Of a DNA stretch of 64,000 nucleotides, positions 16,549 through 24,478 are shown in pieces. Below the pieces are notes generated by a model that had not been told where the DNA came from, made no database searches, and saw only the letters and a program-made list of their open reading frames with translations. The position numbers and the translations under genes are program-made. The stretch's first letter is position 1. Each line of letters opens with the position of its first letter. The stretch comes from Kosakonia sp. SMBL-WEM22 (GTDB lineage: Bacteria; Pseudomonadota; Gammaproteobacteria; Enterobacterales; Enterobacteriaceae), in the NCBI RefSeq assembly GCF_014490785.1, contig NZ_CP051488.1, forward strand, positions 3,844,001 to 3,908,000, read 5' to 3'.

Positions 16549-17748
16549 TTAACCCAGGTTAACCAGTGTCTGTAACAGCTCAGACTGGGTTTTGATGGTC
16601 TGCGAGTTGGACTGGTAGTTACGCTGATAAACAATCATGTTCACCATCTCTTTACTCAGATCCACGTTGGAGGCTTCCAGCATGTTGCCGCGCAGCGAGC
16701 CGAGGTTGCCGGTGTCGGCAATACCGGTTACCGGCTGCCCGGATTCCAGCGTCTCGGTCCAGCAGTTGTTACCTGCCGACTCCAGACCGCCCGGGTTGGT
16801 GAAGTTGCTCAGTACCACCTGGCCCAGCAGCTGGCTTTCGCCGTTGCTGTAGGAGGCGATGATCTGGCCGTTATCACCGACGGTGTAGCCGTTCATCAAT
16901 CCCGGCGGATAACCGGTGGTGCTCGGGCTGTCCATGGTATTTTCAGATGCCTGCTGGCTGAGGCCAGAGAGATCGAGGTTGAAGTTGAGCGCCGCGCCGC
17001 CCTGGTAAGCCGCGCCATCGACAGTCAGTTCAGCCGGGTTGGTGGTCAGCTTGCCGGAGGTATCAAAGGTCAGATTGACGGAGCTGGTGGTGCCAGGTGA
17101 CGTGGAGTCCACCGAGTACGCGGTCCACTGGTTATCCGCAGTTTTCACGTAGTAGACGTTAATGGCGTGCTCGTTACCGAGGCTGTCGTAGGCGTTGACC
17201 TGCGTGGAGTAGGTGTAAGAGTCGCCATTCGTCGGATCGAACGGGGTCACAGAGACCACATCGTTACCGGAGTCGAGGTTGCCGGAGATAGACCCCGCGT
17301 CAGAAGCCCGCGCCGGCATCTGCCCGGTCGGGATCTGGATCGCGCCTACCGGTGCGCCCTGCTGGATCGCCGGCGGCGTGCCGGTGGCCATATAACCGGT
17401 CAGGCGCATGCCCTGGTTGTTGACCACATAACCGCTTTCATCGGTCTGGAACTGACCATTGCGGCTGTAAAAAACACGCCCCGCTTCTGTCACCATGCGG
17501 AAGAAACCGTTGCCCTGGATACCCATATCCAGCGCGCTGCTGCCCGCGCCGAGCACGCCATCGCTGAAGTTCTGGTTGACGCCGGAGACCTGAACGCCCA
17601 TCCCGACCTGCGAGCCGGCGAAGACATCGGCGAACGCCACGGAACCGGATTTAAAGCCGACCGTCTGGGAGTTGGCGATATTGTTACCGACGACATCCAA
17701 CGCCTGCGATGAGGCGTTTAATCCACTAAGACCTTGAGAGAAACTCAT
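16549..17748 (-). CDS. flgE: Flagellar hook protein FlgE
   Basis: FlgE polymerises into the hook, the universal joint between rod and filament. It has 399 residues (E. coli 402). The N-terminus has the DVVGNNIANSQTVGFKSG motif, and the C-terminus has LEASNVDLSKEMVNMIVYQRNYQ. The central part is the variable surface domain. It is separated from flgD by 45 bp. Confidence 0.97.
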   Translation of the reverse strand: MSFSQGLSGLNASSQALDVVGNNIANSQTVGFKSGSVAFADVFAGSQVGMGVQVSGVNQNFSDGVLGAGSSALDMGIQGNGFFRMVTEAGRVFYSRNGQFQTDESGYVVNNQGMRLTGYMATGTPPAIQQGAPVGAIQIPTGQMPARASDAGSISGNLDSGNDVVSVTPFDPTNGDSYTYSTQVNAYDSLGNEHAINVYYVKTADNQWTAYSVDSTSPGTTSSVNLTFDTSGKLTTNPAELTVDGAAYQGGAALNFNLDLSGLSQQASENTMDSPSTTGYPPGLMNGYTVGDNGQIIASYSNGESQLLGQVVLSNFTNPGGLESAGNNCWTETLESGQPVTGIADTGNLGSLRGNMLEASNVDLSKEMVNMIVYQRNYQSNSQTIKTQSELLQTLVNLG

Positions 17749-17793
17749 TTGCTAAATGTCCTGTGCGCGTAATGCGCAACGCTGAATGATAAA

Positions 17794-18519
17794 TTATTCA
17801 ATGAGATAAACTTCGCTGAGCGACGCGGTACCATTGACGCCCAGTTGCAGCACGGCACCTGAACTGGTGAAGGAGACGCTCTGCACTTTTGCCGGTTTCA
17901 GCGCGGTAATGGCTGGCGCGCTGCCATCGGCATTGGTGGCGGTAAACGACACCGTAAAGCTGGTGTCCGCCTGGGTACGCGGGTCGCTCGGCTGGAAATC
18001 GTCAAAGTCATCCAGCGTGTACTCATGCACGCCTGCTTCGACACTCTTCAGCTTCGCGTTGTAGGCGTTACCGGCCGCATCGGTGAGGGTGACGGTGACT
18101 TCATCCGCGTCGCTATCCAGCGAAAGCCCCACTTTCTGGTTGCCCTCGGTCGCTGTGGAGACCTTTGGATCGCCCTCAATCATGATGTCGCGCCCTACCC
18201 AATCAGCGGAGTTCATCTGCTGCATACTGGCGACCAGCGTACCCATGCTGTTCATGGTGGTGTTGAGCTGCTCAACGCCCGCCGCCGTGTTGAACTGCGC
18301 CAGCTGAGCGGTCAGATCGTTGTTATCCATCGGATCGGTCGGATCCTGGTTCTGCATCTGCGCGACCAGCAGCGTCATAAAGCTGTCCAGCAACTCATCT
18401 GCGCTGGAGCCGGTGCCTGAGGTCGTGCTGGTGGTCGTGGTATTTGAGCTGGTGGAGGCCGTGGATGACGTACTTCTCGTCGTCGCGGCGCTTTGCGTCA
18501 TAAGCGGTGAAACTGCCAT
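17794..18519 (-). CDS. flgD: Hook-capping protein FlgD with Ser/Thr-rich N-terminus
   Basis: FlgD is the scaffold that caps the growing hook. It has 241 residues (E. coli 231). After a serine- and threonine-rich stretch (about 10-38) comes the conserved LLDSFMTLLVAQMQNQDPTDP and the AQFNTAAGVEQLN segment, then two beta-rich domains. The extra length lies in the low-complexity N-terminus, which precedes the conserved core. Confidence 0.96.
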   Translation of the reverse strand: MAVSPLMTQSAATTRSTSSTASTSSNTTTTSTTSGTGSSADELLDSFMTLLVAQMQNQDPTDPMDNNDLTAQLAQFNTAAGVEQLNTTMNSMGTLVASMQQMNSADWVGRDIMIEGDPKVSTATEGNQKVGLSLDSDADEVTVTLTDAAGNAYNAKLKSVEAGVHEYTLDDFDDFQPSDPRTQADTSFTVSFTATNADGSAPAITALKPAKVQSVSFTSSGAVLQLGVNGTASLSEVYLIE

Positions 18520-18529
18520 CGTCTTCTCC

Positions 18530-18934
18530 TTACTGACCCAGCGTCAGGGTTTTCAGCATCAGGCTTTTCGCCGAGTTCATCACTTCGACGTTGGCCTGGT
18601 AGCTGCGGGATGCCGAAATGGTGTTGACCATTTCACCCACCACATCGACGTTTGGCATATGTACATAGCCTTGCTCATCCGCCAGCGGATTAGCCGGTTC
18701 ATACACCAGACGATCGGGCGCCTCAGATTCCGTCACGCCGCTGACCTTCACGCCGCCAATCTCTTGCCCGGGGGTGTTATCGACATTGAAAATAACCTGA
18801 CGGGCGCGATAGGGTTTGCCATCCGGCCCGGCAATACTGTCGGCATTTGCCATATTACTGGCGCTGACGTTAAGTCGTTTTGACTGGGCGGTCATTGCCG
18901 ACCCGGAAATATCGAAAATACTAAACAGCGACAT
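18530..18934 (-). CDS. flgC: Proximal rod protein FlgC
   Basis: FlgC is a proximal rod subunit. It has 134 residues, the same as E. coli. The N-terminal motif is RLNVSASNMANADSIAGPDGK and the C-terminal motif is MPNVDVVGEMVNTISASRSYQ. It lies between flgB (8 bp) and flgD (10 bp). Confidence 0.97.
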   Translation of the reverse strand: MSLFSIFDISGSAMTAQSKRLNVSASNMANADSIAGPDGKPYRARQVIFNVDNTPGQEIGGVKVSGVTESEAPDRLVYEPANPLADEQGYVHMPNVDVVGEMVNTISASRSYQANVEVMNSAKSLMLKTLTLGQ

Positions 18935-18942
18935 GAAAATTA

Positions 18943-19356
18943 TTAACCCTGGTTAATGACGCTCATTAAACCTTTAATTTGAGCGCCGAGAATGGTTAAA
19001 CTCGACTGATACTTAACATTGTTGTCTGCAAAATTAACGCGCTCGCGGTCCATATCGACGGTATTACCATCCGCGCTTGGCTGATCCGGAATGCGGTAAA
19101 GTAATGGTTGATCGTTGACTTTCGGCGCAACGCCAGGAATATGTTTCCCAGATGTTAGAGCTAATGTTAATGGGTGATTATTTCGCGTCTCCTGCGCCAT
19201 CGCATTTTTCAACTCTTTTGAAAAATCAATGTCTCGTGCCTGGTAGCCCGGCGTGTCGGCATTCGCGATATTGGAGGCTAAAATATCCTGCCGCCGCGAC
19301 ATTAGACTTAATGCCTGCTGCTGGAAACGCAATTCATTATCAAGTTTATCAAACAT
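18943..19356 (-). CDS. flgB: Proximal rod protein FlgB
   Basis: FlgB is the rod subunit nearest the export gate and the first gene of the flgBCDEFGHIJ operon. The ATG at 19356 gives 137 residues, matching the 138 of E. coli, and the N-terminus MFDKLDNELRFQQQAL aligns with the E. coli start. It follows an AGGCGAG ribosome site. An ATG 13 codons upstream has no ribosome site. ILASNIANADTPGYQARDIDF is the rod motif. Overall it is clearly diverged from E. coli FlgB. Confidence 0.94.
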   Translation of the reverse strand: MFDKLDNELRFQQQALSLMSRRQDILASNIANADTPGYQARDIDFSKELKNAMAQETRNNHPLTLALTSGKHIPGVAPKVNDQPLLYRIPDQPSADGNTVDMDRERVNFADNNVKYQSSLTILGAQIKGLMSVINQG

Positions 19357-19636
19357 GAAATGACTCGCCTGCTTCACTAATTGATTACGGAGCATAGTCT
19401 AAGAGACAACCTAATAAATCTATACCTTAAACATCTGACAGAAATAAGCGCATTTAAATACTTCATTACGCGTACAGATTTCTAAACCGGTCTTTTATAC
19501 ATACTCTGAAACAGCAAATCGGCAATATACAAACAGAACTGCACGCATTTACGAGATAAACAAATTAACGTCCTCAATTACAATTAAAGAAATGGCGATA
19601 TCTACCTTTCTCAATTTATTTATAAGGTTGTTCTAA
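19357..19636. promoter_or_regulatory. Divergent promoter region between flgB and flgA
   Basis: An AT-rich 280-bp gap separates the divergent flgB-J operon and flgA. By analogy with E. coli it should hold FlhDC-activated sigma-70 promoters in both directions. I could not delimit FlhDC boxes or -10/-35 elements with confidence. Confidence 0.5.
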
Positions 19637-20341
19637 ATGCTGTACACGCTATTAAGGCCGCTTTGCCTGCTGCTACTCTGCGGCGCACTCTCGCTTACCG
19701 CCCAGCCAGCCAGCGCGCATACTGCGCTGCTTGAATCGAGAATTGCCAAACTGCTGGCCGCCGGCCATCACGGGGCAGAGGAGAGTGCGCCGCGTTTGCG
19801 CATTCGCCTGCTTACTCCCACCACTAAACTTGCCCTGCTCTGTGAAAAACCCGACTTACGCCTTTCCGGTCACCCCGTACGTATAACGGGGAACCGCAGC
19901 GTGATCGCCAGGTGCGGCAGAAAACAGCACTTTATTCAGATAAATGTCAGCGCCAGCGGGCGCTACTGGATTGCGGCGCGCCTGCTTAAACCGGGGCAAA
20001 CCATCAGTCCGGGTGATATTCAGCCGCTCAGCGGCGAGCTGGATAAGCTGCCCGCCGGGCTGCTGCTCGATGCCAACCAGATCGTTGGCCGGACGCCGAC
20101 GCGCACTCTGCGCCCCGGTCAGCCGCTGACGGAAAATCAGCTGCGCCAGCGCTGGCTGGTGGTAGCCAATCAGGAGGTGGAGATTGTCGCCCCCGGCGAC
20201 GGTTTTTTGATTCATGCCAAAGGTAAGGCGCTGAATAATGCGGCGCGAAACGAACGGGTACGGCTACAGACGCGCAGTGGTCGCGTGGTGGCGGCAACCG
20301 CGGTGGCGGAAGGGAGAGTAAGCATCAAGATGGATAACTGA
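19637..20341 (+). CDS. flgA: P-ring assembly chaperone FlgA
   Basis: FlgA is a periplasmic chaperone for P-ring polymerisation. It has 234 residues (E. coli 219) with a signal peptide ending near QPASA. The C-terminal half is an SAF-type domain with LLKPGQTISPGDIQPL and a final GEGxV-like segment (AEGRVSIKMDN). The N-terminal half is poorly conserved. The start follows AAGG with nine-base spacing. Transcription diverges from flgB, as in E. coli. Confidence 0.93.
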   Translation: MLYTLLRPLCLLLLCGALSLTAQPASAHTALLESRIAKLLAAGHHGAEESAPRLRIRLLTPTTKLALLCEKPDLRLSGHPVRITGNRSVIARCGRKQHFIQINVSASGRYWIAARLLKPGQTISPGDIQPLSGELDKLPAGLLLDANQIVGRTPTRTLRPGQPLTENQLRQRWLVVANQEVEIVAPGDGFLIHAKGKALNNAARNERVRLQTRSGRVVAATAVAEGRVSIKMDN

Positions 20342-20342
20342 T

Positions 20343-20370
20343 TTCAGTTTTATTTTGCCTGGGCCGATAT
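20343..20370 (+). promoter_or_regulatory. Probable sigma-28 promoter for flgMN
   Basis: TTCAGTTT (20343-20350) and GCCGATAT (20363-20370) match the sigma-28 elements TAAAGTTT and GCCGATAA at 6/8 and 7/8. The spacer is 12 bases, one more than the usual 11. The position, straight after flgA and about 40 bp before flgM, is where E. coli and Salmonella have their sigma-28 flgM promoter. Confidence 0.65.
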
Positions 20371-20412
20371 CTTTATTACGGGCCACACATAAAAGATATC
20401 ACCAGGACACTT

Positions 20413-20709
20413 ATGAATATTGAACGCACGAGTCAAGCACGCGCAATCCAGGCAACCACCGCGCAGCAGCAGGGTGAGCCGCGAGCAAAGTATGACGATA
20501 TGGGCACAGCGGCGGCTTCTGACGCCCGGGCAAATGGTACCCAGGTCAAGCTGAGCCAGCTAATGCAGCAATTCAAAACTGACAGTAGCCGTGATATCGA
20601 CACCGCACGCGTTGCTGAAGTTAAAGCGAAGATGGAAGCAGGCGAGTTAACGCTGGATAGCGACAAGATTGCCAGCGCGCTGGTCCGCGACATCTTTCAG
20701 TTCTCATAA
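20413..20709 (+). CDS. flgM: Anti-sigma-28 factor FlgM
   Basis: FlgM binds and silences FliA until it is exported through the completed hook. It has 98 residues (E. coli 97). The C-terminal half holds the sigma-binding helices (VKLSQLMQQF, then RVAEVKAKMEAGELTLDSDKIA and ALVRDIF). The N-terminal half is low-complexity and disordered-looking, rich in Gln and Ala, as expected for an exported substrate. The ATG lies seven bases after AGGA. The probable partner is the FliA encoded in the same locus. Confidence 0.94.
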   Translation: MNIERTSQARAIQATTAQQQGEPRAKYDDMGTAAASDARANGTQVKLSQLMQQFKTDSSRDIDTARVAEVKAKMEAGELTLDSDKIASALVRDIFQFS

Positions 20710-20727
20710 CCCTGACGAATAGTAAAG

Positions 20728-21171
20728 ATGGAAAATTTATCCGTAATATTGAAAAAACTCACCGGCCTGCTGGAGGAGCTTGAAAGTACGCTGGTCGAAG
20801 AGAACGGCCAGCTAAGCCGGGCGCAGATTAACCCGATTTCGCTGCAAATTATCTCCGATAATAAAAGCCGTCTGCTTGCCGCCATCAATTTTTATGATGA
20901 GCAGCGCAAGCAGGAGGAGAATCAGCAGAAGGTCACCTCCCCTTATGTTCACAAACCGCAGCTGGCGGCGCTGTGGAGAGGCATTACCTATGTGGTAAAA
21001 AAATCGAGCGAGCTGAACCAGAAGAATTATCAGCTGCTGGAGATACATATGAAAAAGATCAACGACGTTAAGCAGATCGTCAGCCGGGCGACGTCAACGA
21101 CGCAACTCTACGGGCAGAGCGGCAATCACAGTAATGATGGTTCCGGCAATGTCTATCGCATCTCCGTATAG
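20728..21171 (+). CDS. flgN: FlgK/FlgL export chaperone FlgN
   Basis: FlgN is a cytoplasmic helical chaperone that delivers FlgK and FlgL to the export gate. It has 147 residues (E. coli 138) and is almost entirely helical, with LLEELESTLVEENGQL near the N-terminus and LNQKNYQLLEIHMKKI in the C-terminal half. Sequence similarity to E. coli is low; length, helical character and position after flgM make the call. No classical terminator follows directly, though a hairpin lies at 21226-21258. Confidence 0.88.
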   Translation: MENLSVILKKLTGLLEELESTLVEENGQLSRAQINPISLQIISDNKSRLLAAINFYDEQRKQEENQQKVTSPYVHKPQLAALWRGITYVVKKSSELNQKNYQLLEIHMKKINDVKQIVSRATSTTQLYGQSGNHSNDGSGNVYRISV

Positions 21172-21225
21172 CGCCCTGCACTTTACCCACGCAACGCTTT
21201 ACTGGCGCTCGCCTCTCTGCTTACT

Positions 21226-21258
21226 CCGGGAATGAACATCGCCTTTTTTCATTCCCGG
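21226..21258 (+). other. Perfect 10-bp hairpin downstream of flgN
   Basis: CCGGGAATGA (21226-21235) pairs perfectly with TCATTCCCGG (21249-21258) around a 13-base loop that itself contains a T-run. No T-run follows the stem. It may stabilise or end the flgMN transcript. Confidence 0.6.
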
Positions 21259-21787
21259 TTCACGTAAGCCAGCATGCTCTTCTACACGCTTTCTCTGGTT
21301 TGTATGACAGAAATTGCAACGCCTTTTTTACGCCACTTAAGATTTTGTGCTCTTTTGCCACGCAAGAGGTTTGCAAATGCTTCTTGAAAAGTTGGCTGCA
21401 AAGATCCCTTTCGCGCAGGAAAACATAAAAGCCTGGCTTTTGATCCCATTTTTCCGGTTAAAAATAGTGTAATGCCACGCGGTTGCAGAAGATTAATTGC
21501 CACACTTTTACCCGTGAAAAGTGCCGAAAACCTTTTTCTATAAATTTGATGAAACAAAACAAAAAAAGGCTGTTTACCTGATTGGATGAAATGACGAAAA
21601 TGGCTTCACGCACTGCATCATGACGTTTTACCGGTAATACGAAATGATGGCTCTGTGAAAATTCCCTCTCGAAAAGGCCCATTTTTCCAGTTGCCTTATG
21701 CCGGGAAGGTCGGTGATCGGTCTCTATTACTGACATCTATTCTCAGTAGTGAGCCGTCATATGTGATGAATAACCACTCTTTTCGAT

Positions 21788-21813
21788 AGCCACCTTCGGG
21801 TGGCTTTTTTTTG
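21788..21813 (+). terminator. Strong orphan rho-independent terminator
   Basis: AGCCACC-TTCG-GGTGGCT is followed by a run of eight T. A UUCG tetraloop on a GC stem is typical of highly expressed RNAs and Hfq-bound small RNAs. The nearest plus-strand gene, flgN, ends 617 bp upstream, so this terminator probably ends an unannotated transcript. Confidence 0.8.
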
Positions 21814-22023
21814 GCTGTTTTTCAATTAATTAAAGATCAAAACGGTGAATATCTGGCACGGCGGAATGAATGGATAAGAGTCTGCCAGGCAAAGAAGCAC
21901 TATCAAGCCAATAGCTATGTAAATAGACGTAAGCGCTACCGCGTTGCTAAGTAGCAGGCCTCGCCTGGTTAAGCAGGTTATTAGGCTTACTGCGCATCGG
22001 TTACAGGATATCTATTTTTTAAG

Positions 22024-23682
22024 TCATTCGCCCTCCACCTCTTTATTCAGCGTCGTTCCTCCCTCCTCCTCACGTTCATCGGTCCAGATCCGGCTGTAAT
22101 CGGGCCAGGCCTGCGCATAACACGCAATATTTTTGATGCAGACGGGCGTAGAGAGGCGGTAGCGCTGGGCAAACAGGGGGGCAACCAGGTAGCGGGTCTG
22201 GAGAAAGTGCATCAGCCGCCGGACGCGCGCACTGTGGCGCTCCGCTGGTCCGGCATTAATGCGATCCAGCAACTGCACCCCGCGCAGCCACTGACCATGC
22301 CCCCAAAACCAGGTCCACATCTCGCTGTGCCGATAGCGCTCCTCCAGGCTGAAGGCTTCATGCTGATCGAAGCGCAAAAAGCCGAGACAGAGATCCTCCT
22401 CTTCCCAGCGCTGATTGGGCAAAAGCCAGTGTGAGACACTAATCGGGTTAGTGTTTACCGTACAGCCGCGGTAGCGCAGGCTTTTTACCAGCTCATCCAG
22501 CAGTTTTTTCATCTCAGTGGATCGAAAGTAGGTGATATTAATGGTCGCGGGCAGCAGCGCCTGAGCTGGCTCCTCTTGTGGCGGCTGTAACCACGCCGGT
22601 AGCGGTGCCAGCGTCTCTTCACGCTCCATCAGCGCACGGGCGAGCGAGTAAGCAATCTGGCGAATCAGCGCCTGCTGGGCCAGGTTCAATCGACCACGCC
22701 GTTGATTAAAGGTGACATAGTAAAACGCATCGCTACTTTCACGGACTATCATCGGTTCAGGGGCCAGCTGTGAGCGGGGCGTATCGAGGCGCACCAGTGC
22801 CGGAGAGGGTGTCGCGGCGAGCGGCGTATTGTAGACAATTTCGCTCGCTTGCGGCATTTCACCGTGCCAGCCTGGCGCGCGGGTGAGGATCATCTGCGCA
22901 TCTGAGTGGCTGCCAAGCTGAAAAGGACCAAGACCAACGACGCCGTTTTCCGGGTGTGACAGGGCATAGACCGGGCTTGCCAGCCGGTAAAGCAGCATCG
23001 CATCGGGCTGGTTAAGGTGCATGATCAGCACATAATCCTGCACGATGACATCCGTCACGTGGGGTAAACCCGGCCCGCCCGCATAACGTTGCAAAATGGT
23101 CTGAAGCTGCACAGGCGCAAGCGGCTCGCCGTTGTGCCACACCAGCCCGCGACGCAGCATAAAGTGCCAGCTCAACCCATCTTCGCTGACCCGAATAGTA
23201 TGGGCGAGACAGGGAACCGGTTCAGCCTGCTCCGGCAGATGGCGGGTCAGACCCGCATGAACCATTTGTAAAATATGCCGGCCGGCACGATCGGTATGAA
23301 TAGAGGGAACAGGAGCCTGTAGCGGGCGGTAGAAAGAGATGTGGTAGTGAAAGCCGTCATTGGAGTAACAGCTTCCCCCTTTTGCCGGCACGCTTTTCGC
23401 CTCTGTCGCAGGCGCGTTAATGCCGATCATATTCTCCAGCGCCGCCACGCTCATCTGGCACTGCAGCATGCCGAGTGCGCCGCGCCCCGGACGAGAGCGC
23501 CAGATAAGCCACCCCTCCTCCTGCATCTCCTGCAGCAGAGAGCGGGCATAGCGCGCCGTGCAGGCTAAGGTGTCGGCGATTTGCGCCAGCGATAACTCAT
23601 GTCGGTGCGTACTGTATTTCGAAAGTAGCCGGTTATAACGGCGCAGCAGGCTACCCTTCTCAATAGCGGAGTAATAAACCAT
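22024..23682 (-). CDS. SgrR-like transcriptional regulator with solute-binding domain
   Basis: A 552-residue protein of the SgrR type, the length of E. coli SgrR (551). The N-terminal winged-helix part (about 1-110, with ELSLAQIADTLACTARYARSLLQEM and EEGWLIWRSRPGRG) is followed by a periplasmic-binding-protein-like domain (about 115-490) related to oligopeptide-binding proteins, presumably sensing a cytoplasmic metabolite. E. coli SgrR senses sugar-phosphate stress and activates the SgrS small RNA. This protein is diverged, and the divergent neighbour here is a peroxiredoxin operon, so the target is unknown. The start at 23682 is the first ATG of the frame. Confidence 0.8.
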   Translation of the reverse strand: MVYYSAIEKGSLLRRYNRLLSKYSTHRHELSLAQIADTLACTARYARSLLQEMQEEGWLIWRSRPGRGALGMLQCQMSVAALENMIGINAPATEAKSVPAKGGSCYSNDGFHYHISFYRPLQAPVPSIHTDRAGRHILQMVHAGLTRHLPEQAEPVPCLAHTIRVSEDGLSWHFMLRRGLVWHNGEPLAPVQLQTILQRYAGGPGLPHVTDVIVQDYVLIMHLNQPDAMLLYRLASPVYALSHPENGVVGLGPFQLGSHSDAQMILTRAPGWHGEMPQASEIVYNTPLAATPSPALVRLDTPRSQLAPEPMIVRESSDAFYYVTFNQRRGRLNLAQQALIRQIAYSLARALMEREETLAPLPAWLQPPQEEPAQALLPATINITYFRSTEMKKLLDELVKSLRYRGCTVNTNPISVSHWLLPNQRWEEEDLCLGFLRFDQHEAFSLEERYRHSEMWTWFWGHGQWLRGVQLLDRINAGPAERHSARVRRLMHFLQTRYLVAPLFAQRYRLSTPVCIKNIACYAQAWPDYSRIWTDEREEEGGTTLNKEVEGE

Positions 23683-23831
23683 TGGTTATTCACCATGATA
23701 AACAGCTGACATCAGGGGATTCGATACGATGGAGAGTGCAGTAGTGAATATAGCATATTAGATAAATCTTATGATTCCGCCCGCCCGCTGCGGCATTCAA
23801 TGAGATTTTTCACTTTTTTTTCACTGCCCGC

Positions 23832-23857
23832 GAAACCTTTTCCTCTGTACCAGCGAA
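23832..23857 (+). promoter_or_regulatory. Candidate ECF promoter of the peroxiredoxin operon
   Basis: GAAACC (23832-23837), exactly 16 bases, then CGAA (23854-23857), 41 bp before the peroxiredoxin start. This nearly equals the GTAACC-N16-CGAA pattern I recall for promoters of Caulobacter SigF, the sigma factor paired with NrsF. The same operon encodes an ECF sigma and an NrsF-like protein. Autoregulation is an inference. Confidence 0.6.
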
Positions 23858-23898
23858 CTGTAGATGAACGCACACTTAACGTTAACCTGGAGCGCACG

Positions 23899-24450
23899 AT
23901 GACCCCGATGAAAAAACTCTTTTTGAGCCTCTCTGCCGCAGCTTTGCTGAATATTGCCAGCGCCCAGGCGGCGTTACCTACCGGTTCGCAGGCACCCGAT
24001 TTCCAGCTTCAGGGTGCGCTGGCGGGAAAACCGCTCACCTTTTCACTGAAACAGGCGCTGCAAAAAGGGCCGGTGGTGCTCTACTTCTTCCCGGCAGCAT
24101 TCAGTAAAGGGTGCACCATTGAAGCCCACGCCTTTGCCGAAGCGACAGATGATTTTAAAAAGCTTGGCGCGACGGTGATTGGCGTTACCGCCGGTAATAC
24201 CGATCAGGTGGATGCCTTCTCTAAAGAGGAGTGCCGCGACAAATTTACCGTTGCCGCCGATCCGGGCGCGAAAGTGGCCGCGCAATACGACACGCTGATG
24301 GAAATGAAGGGCAAAACCCTTTCCGATCGCACCTCTTACGTTATCGCGCCGGATGGCAAGATCCTGTTGAGCTACACTGACAGAAACCCGGAAACGCATA
24401 TCCAGAAAACGATGGACGCGGTGAAACAGTATGCGAAAGATCATTCGTAA
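23899..24450 (+). CDS. Periplasmic peroxiredoxin (AhpC/TSA, BCP-like)
   Basis: A thiol peroxidase of 183 residues with a signal peptide ending near ASAQA, so it should act in the periplasm. The ATG at 23899 is eight bases after TGGAG; longer in-frame starts would add 33 residues ahead of the signal peptide. The catalytic motif is PAAFSKGCT with peroxidatic Cys72. In BCP proteins a resolving Cys follows five residues later; here that position is His, and the only other Cys is Cys112 (KEECRD). It is either a 1-Cys enzyme or uses an atypical resolving residue. The next gene encodes a DsbD-like electron transporter, a plausible reductant. Confidence 0.88.
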   Translation: MTPMKKLFLSLSAAALLNIASAQAALPTGSQAPDFQLQGALAGKPLTFSLKQALQKGPVVLYFFPAAFSKGCTIEAHAFAEATDDFKKLGATVIGVTAGNTDQVDAFSKEECRDKFTVAADPGAKVAAQYDTLMEMKGKTLSDRTSYVIAPDGKILLSYTDRNPETHIQKTMDAVKQYAKDHS

Positions 24451-24478
24451 CTAACCCTTTTTCCGGCAGAGAATCACT

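Larger units (their letters stand above)
21172..22023. other. Long non-coding stretch after flgN
   Basis: About 850 bp lie between flgN and a convergent SgrR-like gene. The stretch is more AT-rich than its neighbours. Frames on the minus strand (21282-21557, 21458-21736) lack ribosome sites, are compositionally odd and match no family I know, so I do not call them. The stretch contains a perfect hairpin without a U-run (21226-21258) and an orphan plus-strand terminator (21788-21813). Confidence 0.7.

Noticed and set aside
21282..21736. Minus-strand frames of about 90 residues in the gap after flgN
   Set aside because: No ribosome site, odd basic/aromatic composition, overlapping each other, no recognisable family.
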